Part shown: piece after piece, positions 24,855 through 32,487 of the stretch
Layout: each line of letters begins with the position of its first letter
How positions within the stretch are numbered: position 1 is the stretch's first letter
Made by a program: the position numbers and the translations under genes
The notes under the pieces: model-generated
Databases searched by the model: none
Seen by the model: the letters and a program-made list of their open reading frames with translations, nothing else
What the model was told of the DNA's origin: nothing
Source: Brevibacillus thermoruber 423
Lineage (GTDB): Bacteria > Bacillota > Bacilli > Brevibacillales > Brevibacillaceae
DNA length: 64,000 bases
Assembly: GCF_000454065.1 (NCBI RefSeq)
Contig: NZ_ATNE01000001.1
Location: 374,501-438,500, forward strand
Direction of reading: 5' to 3'

Positions 24855-25997
24855 TCACGTTGACGCGGTTCCCCGCGGCCACAGCGTCAGACTGTACAAG
24901 CAGCCGGCCAGGGAGACCCCCGCCATCCCCAGGTAGAGCGCGGAGCCCCCCAGATGCTGAAACAGCCATCCCCCGGCTATCGACCCGACAATCCCCGAGA
25001 TGCCGAAGAAGAGAACGGCCAGCACGGTCTGCCCCGTCGCCTTCCACTCCTCGGGAATGATCCGGTACAGATACTGAATCGTGGCCGTATAGAACACGGC
25101 AAAGGTGATCCCCTGCATCACCTGCAGATACACCACCCAGATTGGATCAGCCGCCACCGCGCACAGCGCGTAGCGGACGGCGTACAGACCGGCCGCCAGG
25201 GTAATCCACTTGATTTCGCTGCCGGTTCGCAGCAGCCAGGCGCTGAGCGCGAAAAACGCCACCTCGCTGATGGCGGCGACGAACCAGGCCTGGCCGACCA
25301 TTCCCGAGGTTCCGCCCAGACTTTGCACGAAGACGCCCAAAAAGCTGTCATTGGTGCGGTGCGGAATCGCCGCCACCAGGACGAGCAGGAAAAAGCGCAG
25401 CGTCGCCGGGTACGCAAAAAACCGGCGCAAGTCGGCAAAGGAAAGCCGCTTGCCGCTCGCCGGGGCGTCGGGCACGGCCAGACAGAAGGCGAACCCGAGC
25501 AGGCCGTACACCCCATACACCCAGGAGAGCCGCTCCATACCCAGCCGGTCCACGGCAAACCCGACGATCAGCGATGCGGACGCGTACCCGATCGCGTCGA
25601 ACGTCCGGATCGCCCCGAACGAGAGTCCGTGCTGCTCGGCGACGCGGTAGTTGAGGCTCTCCGTCAGCGGATCGGTCGGCAGCATGAACAGGTACATCGC
25701 CCCCACCAGGAGAAAGAACGCCGCCGGATGGACCGACTGAAACAGGGCGAAACCGACTGCTACGGAAATACCGAGCGTAAGCAGCACGATCTTCTTGATC
25801 GTCTTGTACCGGTCGCTCACCATGCCCCACAAGGGTTGGGACAGGATGCCGACAAACGAGCCCATTCCGATCAGGACCCCGATCTGTGCCGGCGACACGC
25901 CGCGAAACGTCAGGTACACGGGTAAAAACGAGATAAAGACGGCAAGCAGCGAAAAGTAGAAAAAGTTGTACGCCCGCAGAAACTGAACCGCCAGCAT
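24855..25997 (-). CDS. MFS transporter
   Basis: A 380-residue permease with twelve predicted membrane segments. The opening MLAVQFLRAYNFFYFSLLAVFISFLPVYLTFRGVSPAQIGVLIGMGSFVGILSQPLWGMVSDRYKTIKK carries the MFS loop 2-3 signature (GxxSDRxxxRK-like). The second half FLLVLVAAIPHRTNDSFLGVFVQSLGGT and ATIQYLYRIIPEEWKATGQTVLAVLFFG resemble the LacY/NupG-like (MFS_1_like) subgroup, often sugar or nucleoside importers, but the substrate is not predictable. The ATG at 25995-25997 is used with a GAGGGA site. The RHH-ankyrin gene ends 10 bp upstream, so the two form an operon. Confidence 0.83.
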   Translation of the reverse strand: MLAVQFLRAYNFFYFSLLAVFISFLPVYLTFRGVSPAQIGVLIGMGSFVGILSQPLWGMVSDRYKTIKKIVLLTLGISVAVGFALFQSVHPAAFFLLVGAMYLFMLPTDPLTESLNYRVAEQHGLSFGAIRTFDAIGYASASLIVGFAVDRLGMERLSWVYGVYGLLGFAFCLAVPDAPASGKRLSFADLRRFFAYPATLRFFLLVLVAAIPHRTNDSFLGVFVQSLGGTSGMVGQAWFVAAISEVAFFALSAWLLRTGSEIKWITLAAGLYAVRYALCAVAADPIWVVYLQVMQGITFAVFYTATIQYLYRIIPEEWKATGQTVLAVLFFGISGIVGSIAGGWLFQHLGGSALYLGMAGVSLAGCLYSLTLWPRGTAST

Positions 25998-26007
25998 CGT
26001 TCGTCCC

Positions 26008-26463
26008 TCACCCGTTTCCGTCCGCTTGTCCGGCGAGGAGCGCGATGACCGCATCGTGCCCGTTTTCCCGCGCCAGATCAAGCGGCGTCAGGCCGTCGTC
26101 TTTTTGCGCCGCACGATCGGCTCCCCGCTCCAGCAGCAGCGGCGTATCCCCCGTCTGTTCCGCATAATCCGCCGCCAGCCGCCCGTCCTGTTCCAAAAGC
26201 AACGAGACCGTCCGCACGTCTTTCTGCTTGACCGCCTCCATGAACGCCTGCTTCATCTTTTGCACGCTGTCCGCTATCTCCTGCGCCTGGCGGAGCCACT
26301 CGCCCGACGCCTGCACGCCCGCCTTGATCAGTTGGCTGGCCGCTTCCGACCGGCTTTGAAACAGCCCGGCCCGGACCAGGAGATCGACCGCCAGCAGCAT
26401 CTCGTCATCCAGGCGGACGGAGATCACATGGCTCCTTGCCCGTTTGGCAGAGTGTCTGCTCAC
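26008..26463 (-). CDS. RHH-like DNA-binding protein fused to ankyrin repeats
   Basis: A 151-residue protein with two parts. The N-terminus (SHVISVRLDDEMLLAVDLLVRAGLFQSRSEAASQLIKAGV, residues about 12-51) has the strand-helix-helix pattern of a ribbon-helix-helix/Arc-type protein. The C-terminus (DTPLLLERGADRAAQKDDGLTPLDLARENGHDAVIALL) contains ankyrin repeat signatures, with a helical linker between. The GTG at 26461-26463 is preferred, with AGGGAGG 7 bases upstream. The gene leads an operon with an MFS permease. Repeated TGTAAT boxes overlap its promoter, which would suit autoregulation by an RHH protein (inference). Confidence 0.72.
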   Translation of the reverse strand: MSRHSAKRARSHVISVRLDDEMLLAVDLLVRAGLFQSRSEAASQLIKAGVQASGEWLRQAQEIADSVQKMKQAFMEAVKQKDVRTVSLLLEQDGRLAADYAEQTGDTPLLLERGADRAAQKDDGLTPLDLARENGHDAVIALLAGQADGNG

Positions 26464-26493
26464 GCTCCATCCTCCCTTGCCGCGTTGGGACCA

Positions 26494-26547
26494 CAATGTA
26501 ACTGCAATTACATGATTACATTACAATCCATTTCCTGATATTGTCAA
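26494..26547 (-). promoter_or_regulatory. Promoter and repeated TGTAAT boxes of the RHH-ankyrin operon
   Basis: Minus strand: -35 TTGACA (26542-26547), 16-bp spacer, -10 TGTAAT (26520-26525). Overlapping and following the -10 are the direct copies TGTAATGTAATC and ATGTAATTG, plus the inverted TTACAT at 26496-26501, forming an array of TGTAAT-like half sites. Confidence 0.65.
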
Positions 26548-26585
26548 TCCAGAAAATGTTTTCGCTGAACAGCGTCTCTTCGCAA

Positions 26586-26616
26586 GAAAAAACTCCGCAC
26601 CCACAGGGTGCGGAGT
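26586..26616 (-). terminator. Terminator of the GT4 glycosyltransferase gene (minus)
   Basis: Minus strand perfect stem ACTCCGCACCC/GGGTGCGGAGT with a 3-base loop, followed by six T, just after the stop codon at 26627. Confidence 0.92.
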
Positions 26617-26626
26617 CTGCTTTCGG

Positions 26627-27973
26627 TCATTGTCCGACCAATTCGTTCATCAATTCCGCCAGTTGGCGGGCCTGCTCGCGCCGTTCGTACGGCTTGACCC
26701 GTTCGGCAAAGTCGTCGTCACGTTCCGCCGCGCCGGCCGCTCCCTGCGCCTTCCACTCCCGGTACAGCTTCAGGAACGCCTGCTTGATGGCTTCCTTGTC
26801 TTCCGGGTCGGCCACTTGGCCCAGGCGGAACGTCTGGATGATCTGCGTCGCCTCCCCTGGCTTGTTCAGGGCGAGGATCGGCTTGCCGATGCCCATGTAC
26901 TCGTACAGCTTGCCGGGGATGTACGCTCCGGCGTCCGGCGAAACGTCCCCGATCAGGAGGAGCGCGTCCGCTCCTTTCATCAGGCCCAGCGCCAGTTTGT
27001 GCGGCAGGTTGCCGAGCACGCGGACGACGTCGCCCAATCCCAGCGCCTCCACGCAGTCCCGGTTTTCCGAATAACCCGGATAGTCAAACACGCCGGCAAA
27101 ACTGAGCAGCAGGTCCTCGCGCTCCACGTCTCCCGCGTCGATCAGCTCGCGGATCGCCCGAAGCAGCAGGCGCGGGTTGCGCTTCTGGTACAAAATGCCG
27201 GCGTAGACGGCGTGAAACTTGCCGGGCGCGGCATGCTCCGGCGTGAGGCCGACGAAATCCGCCTGGTCAAAGCCGTTGTAGATCAGCTCCAGACGGCGAA
27301 TGCGGCTGCCGTGTTTATTGCGGAAGTTCTCGGCAAACGTGGCCGTCACCGTGGTAACGGCGTCAGCCTCCGCCATCACGCCCGCTTCCATGCGCTCCTC
27401 CAGCCGCTCCCGCCAGGCGATCCCCGACGAGTGCATGTTCTGCGTCCAGGGATCGCGGAAATCGGCCACCCATTTCACCCCGAACTCGCGAGCGAGACGG
27501 CGGGCGACGAGGTGATTGGTCACCGGGCCGGAGGTGGAAAAGATCGCGTCGATCTTTTCCCGGCGCATGATCTCCCGCCCCAGCTTCAGCGCGTTGGGCA
27601 GCCAAAGGATCTGGTCGTCGGGAATCAACAGGTACGGTTTCGCTTTTTTCAACAAACCGACCGCCTGCTGCTTGAGCGAGGCTGCCAGCGAACGTCGAGC
27701 CGGGGCCGCCTCCGCCGCAGCAGCCGGGGCAACAGCCCCGCCCCGTCGCGGCAGCAAGGGCCACTCCTTGGCGCGGTGTATCGTGACGTCCGCCGGCACC
27801 TGCGCCAGCAGGGACGGGTCCAATGTGGCGTGGTAGACAGGGTCAACGGTCAGCACGTGCACGTTCCACCCAAACTCTCCCAGGTATTTGGCCATCTTTA
27901 ACGGCCGCGGTACGCCTCCTCCGCCGATTGGCGGGAATATGTAACAGATGATCAACACACTGCGGGTCTTCAT
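26627..27973 (-). CDS. GT4-family glycosyltransferase
   Basis: A 448-residue GT-B fold glycosyltransferase, probably cytosolic and membrane-associated. The N-terminal acceptor domain opens with SVLIICYIFPPIGGGGVPRPLKMAKYLGEFGWNVHVLT, where the glycine-rich loop is typical of WcaI/CapM-like GT4 enzymes. The C-terminal donor domain includes FHAVYAGILYQKRNPRLLLRAIREL and GADALLLIGDVSPDAGAYIPGKLYEYMGIGKPILAL, the EX7E-like nucleotide-sugar site. The ATG at 27971-27973 has AGGAAGG 7 bases upstream; an ATG at 27998-28000, with AAGGAG, is a good alternative that adds nine residues. It is divergent from the next GT4 gene across a 509-bp non-coding region. Confidence 0.87.
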   Translation of the reverse strand: MKTRSVLIICYIFPPIGGGGVPRPLKMAKYLGEFGWNVHVLTVDPVYHATLDPSLLAQVPADVTIHRAKEWPLLPRRGGAVAPAAAAEAAPARRSLAASLKQQAVGLLKKAKPYLLIPDDQILWLPNALKLGREIMRREKIDAIFSTSGPVTNHLVARRLAREFGVKWVADFRDPWTQNMHSSGIAWRERLEERMEAGVMAEADAVTTVTATFAENFRNKHGSRIRRLELIYNGFDQADFVGLTPEHAAPGKFHAVYAGILYQKRNPRLLLRAIRELIDAGDVEREDLLLSFAGVFDYPGYSENRDCVEALGLGDVVRVLGNLPHKLALGLMKGADALLLIGDVSPDAGAYIPGKLYEYMGIGKPILALNKPGEATQIIQTFRLGQVADPEDKEAIKQAFLKLYREWKAQGAAGAAERDDDFAERVKPYERREQARQLAELMNELVGQ

Positions 27974-28043
27974 CGGGATACCTTCCTCGTTTTTGTCCAT
28001 TCTCGTAATGCTCCTTCACCAAGATACCACAAGTCCAGCGTTA

Positions 28044-28072
28044 TTGCGAATCCACCGGTCATCTGCTATAGT
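28044..28072 (+). promoter_or_regulatory. SigA promoter of the long GT4 leader
   Basis: TTGCGA (28044-28049), 17-bp spacer, TATAGT (28067-28072). The only good rightward promoter found before the GT4 gene at 28483. Confidence 0.65.
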
Positions 28073-28231
28073 GAGAATGGCTTTGTTTTTCGAATCAGGA
28101 AGAGATGATGTGTCTCATCGCGACGGCAGTTTGCAAGATTGGTTGAGGGGCCCCGCCCGGCGAAGCAAGGGACCCCGCTCGGCACAGCGTCAGCCATCGC
28201 CGAGTGGGTTGAGCGTATGCTATGGCCGGGT

Positions 28232-28451
28232 GGGTTTTCTTACAGGATCAGAATGGTTGCGCTTCCCGGTCCTGCTTCCTGATCCTGCGGGAAAAACCAC
28301 CTCTAACGAAGAACCAGCGTCTGCGAAATGGCTTCAATCAGAGGGTTTCCGGACAGGATCAGAATGGTTGCGCTTCCCGGTCCTGCTTTTTGATCCCGGC
28401 AGAAAACTACCTCTACCGAAGAACGGGCTGATGTGAAATGACTTCGATAGA
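28232..28451 (+). repeat. 111-bp tandem repeat in the GT4 leader
   Basis: Copy 1 is 28232-28342 and copy 2 is 28343-28451; a third start (GGGTTTG) follows at 28452. The first half of each copy is nearly identical, including ACAGGATCAGAATGGTTGCG and CTTCCCGGTCCTGCTT; the second half is more diverged (CTCTANCGAAGAAC conserved). Each copy can form a hairpin: GGATCAG (28245-28251) with CTGATCC (28279-28285), and GGATCAG (28356-28362) with TTGATCC (28390-28396), the second keeping pairing through a G-U pair. Confidence 0.9.
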
Positions 28452-28482
28452 GGGTTTGTCATAAAGGTTTGGGTGGATTGTC

Positions 28483-29616
28483 ATGAGCAAATTACGAGTC
28501 CTCCACGTCATCGGCGGGGGGGAATTTGGCGGAGCGGAACAGCATATTCTCAACCTGGTCACCTCCCTCCCGCAGGAAGCGGTGGACGTGGCGGTCGTCT
28601 GCTTTTACAACTCCCTGTTCGCCGACGAGCTGCGCAAGGCCGGCGTCTCCGTCATCCCGCTGGACAGGTTCGGCCGCTTTGACGTGCGCCTGCTGAAGGC
28701 GCTGCGCGAGACGTTTCGCCGCTTTCAACCGGACATTGTACATACCCACGGCGTAAAAGCGAACTTTTTTTCCCGGTTGGCCGTGCAGGGAACCGGCCCC
28801 GTACTGGTCACCACCGTGCACAGCCACCTCCGCTACGACTACGTCCATCCGCTGGCGTACGCCGCCGTCACGCTGATGGAACGGTCCACCCGCCGATGGA
28901 ACCGTCACTTTGTGGCGATCAGCGGCGCGCTTGCGGACATTTTGCGGCAGGAGGGTGTGCCCGACGACCGCATCAGCGTCATCTACAACGGCATGGACCT
29001 GGCCCCCTACCGGCAGACGCATCGGCGTGACGAGGACCGGAAGCGGCTGCGGGCGGAGTGGAACATTCCCGACGAGGCGTTTTTGTTCTCCACGGTCGCC
29101 CGGTTCGTCCCGGTGAAAGGGCTGCCGCTCCTGGTCGACGCGTTTGCCCGCCTGGCGCGGGACCACGGCGCAGAGGACGTCCGCCTCGTCATGGTGGGAG
29201 ACGGTCCCGAGCGCGCGCTGCTGGAAACGAAGGTGCGCGAACACCGCCTGGAGGACAGGGTCCGGTTCGCCGGTTTCCGCCAGGACATCCCCGCCTGCCT
29301 GCATGCCTGTGACGCGTTTGTCCACTCCTCCCTCTACGAGGGACTGGGTTACACGCTGCTCGAAGCGATGGCCTCGGAAGTGCCGGTCATCGCCAGCAAC
29401 GTCGGGGGCGTCAAGGAGTTCGTCAAGGACAGGGAAACCGGCCTGACGGTGGAACCGGGCGACGTCGAGCGGCTGACGCGGGCCATGCAGGAGCTGCGCC
29501 AATCGCCCGACCTGCGCGAAACACTCGTCCGCAACGCCCTGCGGACGGTGGAAGACACCTTCACCATCGAGCGCATGGCGGAGCGCACCCTGGCGCTGTA
29601 CCGCCGCCTGGTGTAA
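28483..29616 (+). CDS. GT4-family glycosyltransferase
   Basis: A 377-residue GT-B enzyme that would transfer a sugar from a nucleotide donor to a lipid- or sugar-linked acceptor. The N-terminal domain reads LRVLHVIGGGEFGGAEQHILNLVTSLP and has PDIVHTHGVKANFFSRLA. The C-terminal half has FSTVARFVPVKGLPLLVDAFARL, VRLVMVGDGPERALLE, VRFAGFRQDIPACLHACDAFVHSSLYEGLGYTLLEAMASEVPVIASNVGGVKEFV, the GT4 donor site with the EGLGYTLLEAM acidic pair. The ATG at 28483 has only a weak GGGTGG site, which together with the long repeated leader hints at control at the RNA level. It ends at a strong terminator. Confidence 0.9.
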   Translation: MSKLRVLHVIGGGEFGGAEQHILNLVTSLPQEAVDVAVVCFYNSLFADELRKAGVSVIPLDRFGRFDVRLLKALRETFRRFQPDIVHTHGVKANFFSRLAVQGTGPVLVTTVHSHLRYDYVHPLAYAAVTLMERSTRRWNRHFVAISGALADILRQEGVPDDRISVIYNGMDLAPYRQTHRRDEDRKRLRAEWNIPDEAFLFSTVARFVPVKGLPLLVDAFARLARDHGAEDVRLVMVGDGPERALLETKVREHRLEDRVRFAGFRQDIPACLHACDAFVHSSLYEGLGYTLLEAMASEVPVIASNVGGVKEFVKDRETGLTVEPGDVERLTRAMQELRQSPDLRETLVRNALRTVEDTFTIERMAERTLALYRRLV

Positions 29617-29652
29617 GCGAACCCGTTTGTCCCGAGATGAAAAGATCAAAGA

Positions 29653-29691
29653 ACACACGGCCTGCCGCCTTCCCGGCAGCCGTGTTTTTTT
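29653..29691 (+). terminator. Terminator of the plus-strand GT4 gene
   Basis: ACACGGC (29655-29661) pairs with GCCGTGT (29679-29685), enclosing a smaller GCCG/CGGC stem, followed by seven T. Confidence 0.88.
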
Positions 29692-29799
29692 CTGCCTCTG
29701 TGAAGCGGTCCGCCGGCGTACAGGGTGTTGCCTCCGGCCGGACAATCTGCTTTCATAGAAGAGGAATGATTCAGAATCGTACGAGAAAGGATGGGCCCG

Positions 29800-30627
29800 A
29801 TGAAACTGTTTCTCTCCGTCGACATGGAAGGAATCTCCGGCATTGTCGACACCAGCTACATCAATCCGAACGCCGGGGGTAACTACCAGCGCGGCCGCCA
29901 GTTCATGACGGACGACGCCAACGCCGTCATCGAAGCCGCCCTGGAGTGGGGCGCAACGGAAATCGTGGTGGCGGACAGCCACAATACCATGAACAACATC
30001 CTGTGGGAGTCGCTGCATCCCCAGGCGAGACTGTTGGCCGGTTCCCCACGCAACTTTTCGATGATGCAGGGGTTGGACGAAAGCTTTGACGCCGCCCTCT
30101 TCATCGGCTACCACACGCGGCAGGGGGTGCCCGGCGTCCTCAGCCACACGATGTCAGGCTGTGTCCGCAACATGTACATCAACGGCCAGGTGGTGGGAGA
30201 ATTCGGCTTCAATGCCGTCTACGCCGGTTTGTACGGCGTGCCCGTCTGCCTCGTGTCGGGGGACAACCTGATCGCGGAAGAGGCGAAGGCGCTCATCCCC
30301 GACATTTGTACCGCCGTGGTCAAACAGGCGGTATCCCGCACAGCCGCCCTTTGTCTGTCCCGCGAAGAGGCGACCGCCGAACTGAAGCGGCAGACCAAGC
30401 TGGCGCTGTCCCGGGCCGCACAGATGGCGCCGCTGCGGGTGACGACGCCGCTGGAACTGGCCATCGAGTTCTCCCATGCCGGTCAGGCGGAGATGGCCGC
30501 CATCGTTCCCGGCACCCGGTACGAGAGGGAAAGCTGCACGGTACACTACACCGCCGCCGATCAGCACGACCTGTACAAAACGATGCGGGCGATGATCAAT
30601 CTGGCGGGAACGGTCGAATTTTTCTAA
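29800..30627 (+). CDS. D-aminopeptidase, DppA type (M55)
   Basis: Zinc D-aminopeptidase of peptidase family M55, known in B. subtilis DppA to release D-alanine from D-Ala-D-Ala and related peptides. The 275-residue protein keeps all zinc ligands when aligned by eye with DppA: Asp8 and Glu10 in SVDMEGISG, His61 in ADSHNTMNN, His105 in FIGYHTRQG and Glu134 in VVGEFGFNA. The ATG at 29800 is preferred, with AAAGGA 8 bases upstream; the in-frame ATG at 29791 leaves no spacing. It is a single gene rather than part of a dpp permease operon, so it may serve wall-peptide recycling instead of peptide uptake (inference). Confidence 0.9.
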   Translation: MKLFLSVDMEGISGIVDTSYINPNAGGNYQRGRQFMTDDANAVIEAALEWGATEIVVADSHNTMNNILWESLHPQARLLAGSPRNFSMMQGLDESFDAALFIGYHTRQGVPGVLSHTMSGCVRNMYINGQVVGEFGFNAVYAGLYGVPVCLVSGDNLIAEEAKALIPDICTAVVKQAVSRTAALCLSREEATAELKRQTKLALSRAAQMAPLRVTTPLELAIEFSHAGQAEMAAIVPGTRYERESCTVHYTAADQHDLYKTMRAMINLAGTVEFF

Positions 30628-30648
30628 GGCGGCTGCCCTATTTCCCCC

Positions 30649-30695
30649 AACGGCAAGGCAGGCACGCTTTCTCAGCGCGCCTGCCTGTTTGCCGT
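30649..30695. terminator. Hairpin between convergent dppA-like and AbrB-family genes
   Basis: AACGGCAAGGCAGGC-CGC pairs with GCG-GCCTGCCT-TTGCCGTT. The stem is long but the U tract is short (GTTTC). It overlaps the last codons of the AbrB-family gene and could stop transcription from the left. Confidence 0.55.
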
Positions 30696-31760
30696 TTCAC
30701 ACAATCCGCGCCGTTTTAGAAACCAGCGGATGGAAAACGAAAAGACGGTGACGATGAACATCACGCGAAAGAGCTGAAAGGCGGTCACCAGCAGCGGGTC
30801 GGCACCGATCGCCAGGGCAGTCAGACTCATTTCTGCTGCGCCGCCGGCCGCCGTCGCCAGCATGCCGGTAAGCAGGTCGATGCTCGTGGCATACGACAGC
30901 AGCAAGGCCAGCGCGAACGTCAGGGTGGTCAGCATCAGAGACGCGGCCAGCGAAGGCACCAGCAGCCTGCGGTAGGTGCGAATCTCTTCCCGCCTGAATT
31001 CAATGCCGATCCCCGCCCCGATCAAAAGCTGGGCGCCTTTCACGACGAGACCGGACAGGGCTGGCGTGCCCATACCGGCAGTGCCGCCTGTCAACGAAAG
31101 CGCAAAGGACACCAGGGACGCCGTCAAAAGCGGCCCCAGGAAATACGGCGCAGGGATCTTCAAACGGGCGGCCGCAACCGCTCCCAGCGCCCCGGCGGCC
31201 AAATACACCGCCGCCTGCATCCAGCCGACCGTCTGACTTGCGGGTTGTACCGGCAGCAGGTTGGCCTTGTGGGACAGCGTCATCACGACGAACGGCGTCA
31301 CGAACACAACCGTCACGATGCGAATGGAGTGGAACAGGGAAATAATCTGCAGGTTCCCGCCCTGCTCCCTGCCGATCGTGGCCATCTCCGAGAGTCCGCC
31401 GGGGATGTTGCTGAAAATGGATGTGATCACGTCCACCTGGTACAGCTTGTGGATCGCCCAGGCCTGCATCAGGCCGAACAGGATCGTCACGAGCGTGGCT
31501 GCCAGCATCATCCCGATGTGATCCGCCATGGCCCCCCAAATGTCCCGGGTTATCCGCATGCCCAGCGCGACGCCGACGATCACGAGGCCGATCCGGCGAA
31601 ACCAGGAAGGCAGCCACAGTCTGTCACACCCCAGCATGACCGAAACGACTGTTGCTGCCAGCGGTCCCAGCAGCCAGGGCAGCGGCAGACGAAGCAGGGA
31701 GAAAGCAGCGCCACCTGCCGCCGCGACCAGGATGGTGAAAAACAGAAGCCGCGCCATCAT
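30672..31760 (-). CDS. AbrB-family membrane protein (AimA-like)
   Basis: A 362-residue polytopic protein of the AbrB/ammonia-monooxygenase-named family (Pfam AmoA-like AbrB, not the Bacillus transition-state regulator). It has two internal repeats, each with the pattern LLGPLAATVVSVMLG/LLGPLLTASLVSFALS followed by RIGLVIVGVALGMRITRD/KGAQLLIGAGIGIEFRREEIRTYRR and a conserved SNIPGGLSEM/ATAAGGAAEMSLTAL segment. About ten hydrophobic helices are seen. Function is uncertain; relatives often neighbour tricarboxylate transport genes. Its start overlaps the response-regulator stop (ATGATGA type overlap), so it belongs to the two-component operon. Confidence 0.82.
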   Translation of the reverse strand: MMARLLFFTILVAAAGGAAFSLLRLPLPWLLGPLAATVVSVMLGCDRLWLPSWFRRIGLVIVGVALGMRITRDIWGAMADHIGMMLAATLVTILFGLMQAWAIHKLYQVDVITSIFSNIPGGLSEMATIGREQGGNLQIISLFHSIRIVTVVFVTPFVVMTLSHKANLLPVQPASQTVGWMQAAVYLAAGALGAVAAARLKIPAPYFLGPLLTASLVSFALSLTGGTAGMGTPALSGLVVKGAQLLIGAGIGIEFRREEIRTYRRLLVPSLAASLMLTTLTFALALLLSYATSIDLLTGMLATAAGGAAEMSLTALAIGADPLLVTAFQLFRVMFIVTVFSFSIRWFLKRRGLCETANRQAR

Positions 31761-32467
31761 CGTTCCGCGATTCCTTTCGCCTTTTTCACGCGTTTGTAGA
31801 CCCTCTCCGGCCGCCCCACCGCCCCGTAGGAGAGGTCCGCGACCGCCTCCCCTGTGACGACCAGGTATTCCAGGTAGCGGCGTGCCGTCGAACGGCTCGT
31901 TCCCGTTGCCCTTCGCACCTGTTCAGTGGTGACTTCCCCCGCCTCGCTGAGACAGGCAGCCACTTTCTCCAGCGTGATCCTGTCGATTCCCTTGACCAGA
32001 CTGCCATCCCTGCCGCCGTTGGGTCCCGCAGCGCGAATGAGCTCGTCGATTTCTTCCTGATTGATGTGTCCCCGCTCTGTTTTCAAGGCGCGCACCCTCT
32101 GCCGGAACTCCCGGTAGTTGGCAAGCGTTTGCTGCAAGCGCTCGAAGATCAGCGGCTTCGTGATGAAATCAAACACGCCGTGGCGGATCGCCTCCACCAC
32201 CGTGTCCACTTCCTTGGAGGCGGTCAGCATGATCACATCCGTCTCCGAACGCCGATCCTTGATGACCGACAAAAAGTCCAAACCGTTCATGTCGGGAAAG
32301 TAGATGTCCAACAGCACCAGATCGGGCTGGAGAATGTCCAGTTGGTCCACGGCCTCCTGCTGGTTCGTGGCGATGCCGATGACCTGATACCCGCTCACCT
32401 TTTCCACGAAGCGCCGGTTCACCTCGGCAATCCGCACGTCGTCTTCGATGATCAACACCTGAATCAT
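31757..32467 (-). CDS. Response regulator, CitB/DctR family
   Basis: Cytosolic transcription regulator paired with the sensor kinase upstream. The 236-residue protein begins MIQVLIIEDDVRIAEVNRRFVEKV (acid pocket at residues 9-10), with phosphoacceptor Asp54 in LVLLDIYFPDMNG, the Thr/Lys switch at VIMLTASKE and DFITKPL, and a C-terminal HTH of the CitT type (TTEQVRRATGTSRSTARRYLEYLV). The ATG at 32465-32467 fits homologues and has GAGGAG 10 bases upstream. An ATG at 32489-32491, overlapping the kinase stop codon as ATGA, is a possible alternative. It probably controls the divergent-function CitMHS transporter gene next door, as CitT does in B. subtilis. Confidence 0.92.
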   Translation of the reverse strand: MIQVLIIEDDVRIAEVNRRFVEKVSGYQVIGIATNQQEAVDQLDILQPDLVLLDIYFPDMNGLDFLSVIKDRRSETDVIMLTASKEVDTVVEAIRHGVFDFITKPLIFERLQQTLANYREFRQRVRALKTERGHINQEEIDELIRAAGPNGGRDGSLVKGIDRITLEKVAACLSEAGEVTTEQVRRATGTSRSTARRYLEYLVVTGEAVADLSYGAVGRPERVYKRVKKAKGIAER

Positions 32468-32487
32468 GGGCGCATCACTCCTCGCTT

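Larger units (their letters stand above)
27974..28482. other. Non-coding region between divergent glycosyltransferase genes
   Basis: No supported ORF. It holds a SigA promoter pointing right at 28044-28072, a GC-rich segment (28140-28230) and two full copies plus a fragment of a 111-bp tandem repeat (28232-28460). From the promoter to the GT4 start at 28483 the leader would be about 400 nt. A clear leftward promoter for the minus-strand GT4 gene was not identified. Confidence 0.7.

Noticed and set aside
28232-28460. CRISPR array or insertion sequence end
   Set aside because: The unit is 111 bp with no spacers, and there is no transposase or terminal inverted repeat; it is a simple tandem duplication.
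30672-31760. AbrB transition-state DNA-binding regulator
   Set aside because: The protein is a polytopic membrane protein of an unrelated family sharing the name; it has no AbrB swapped-hairpin domain.
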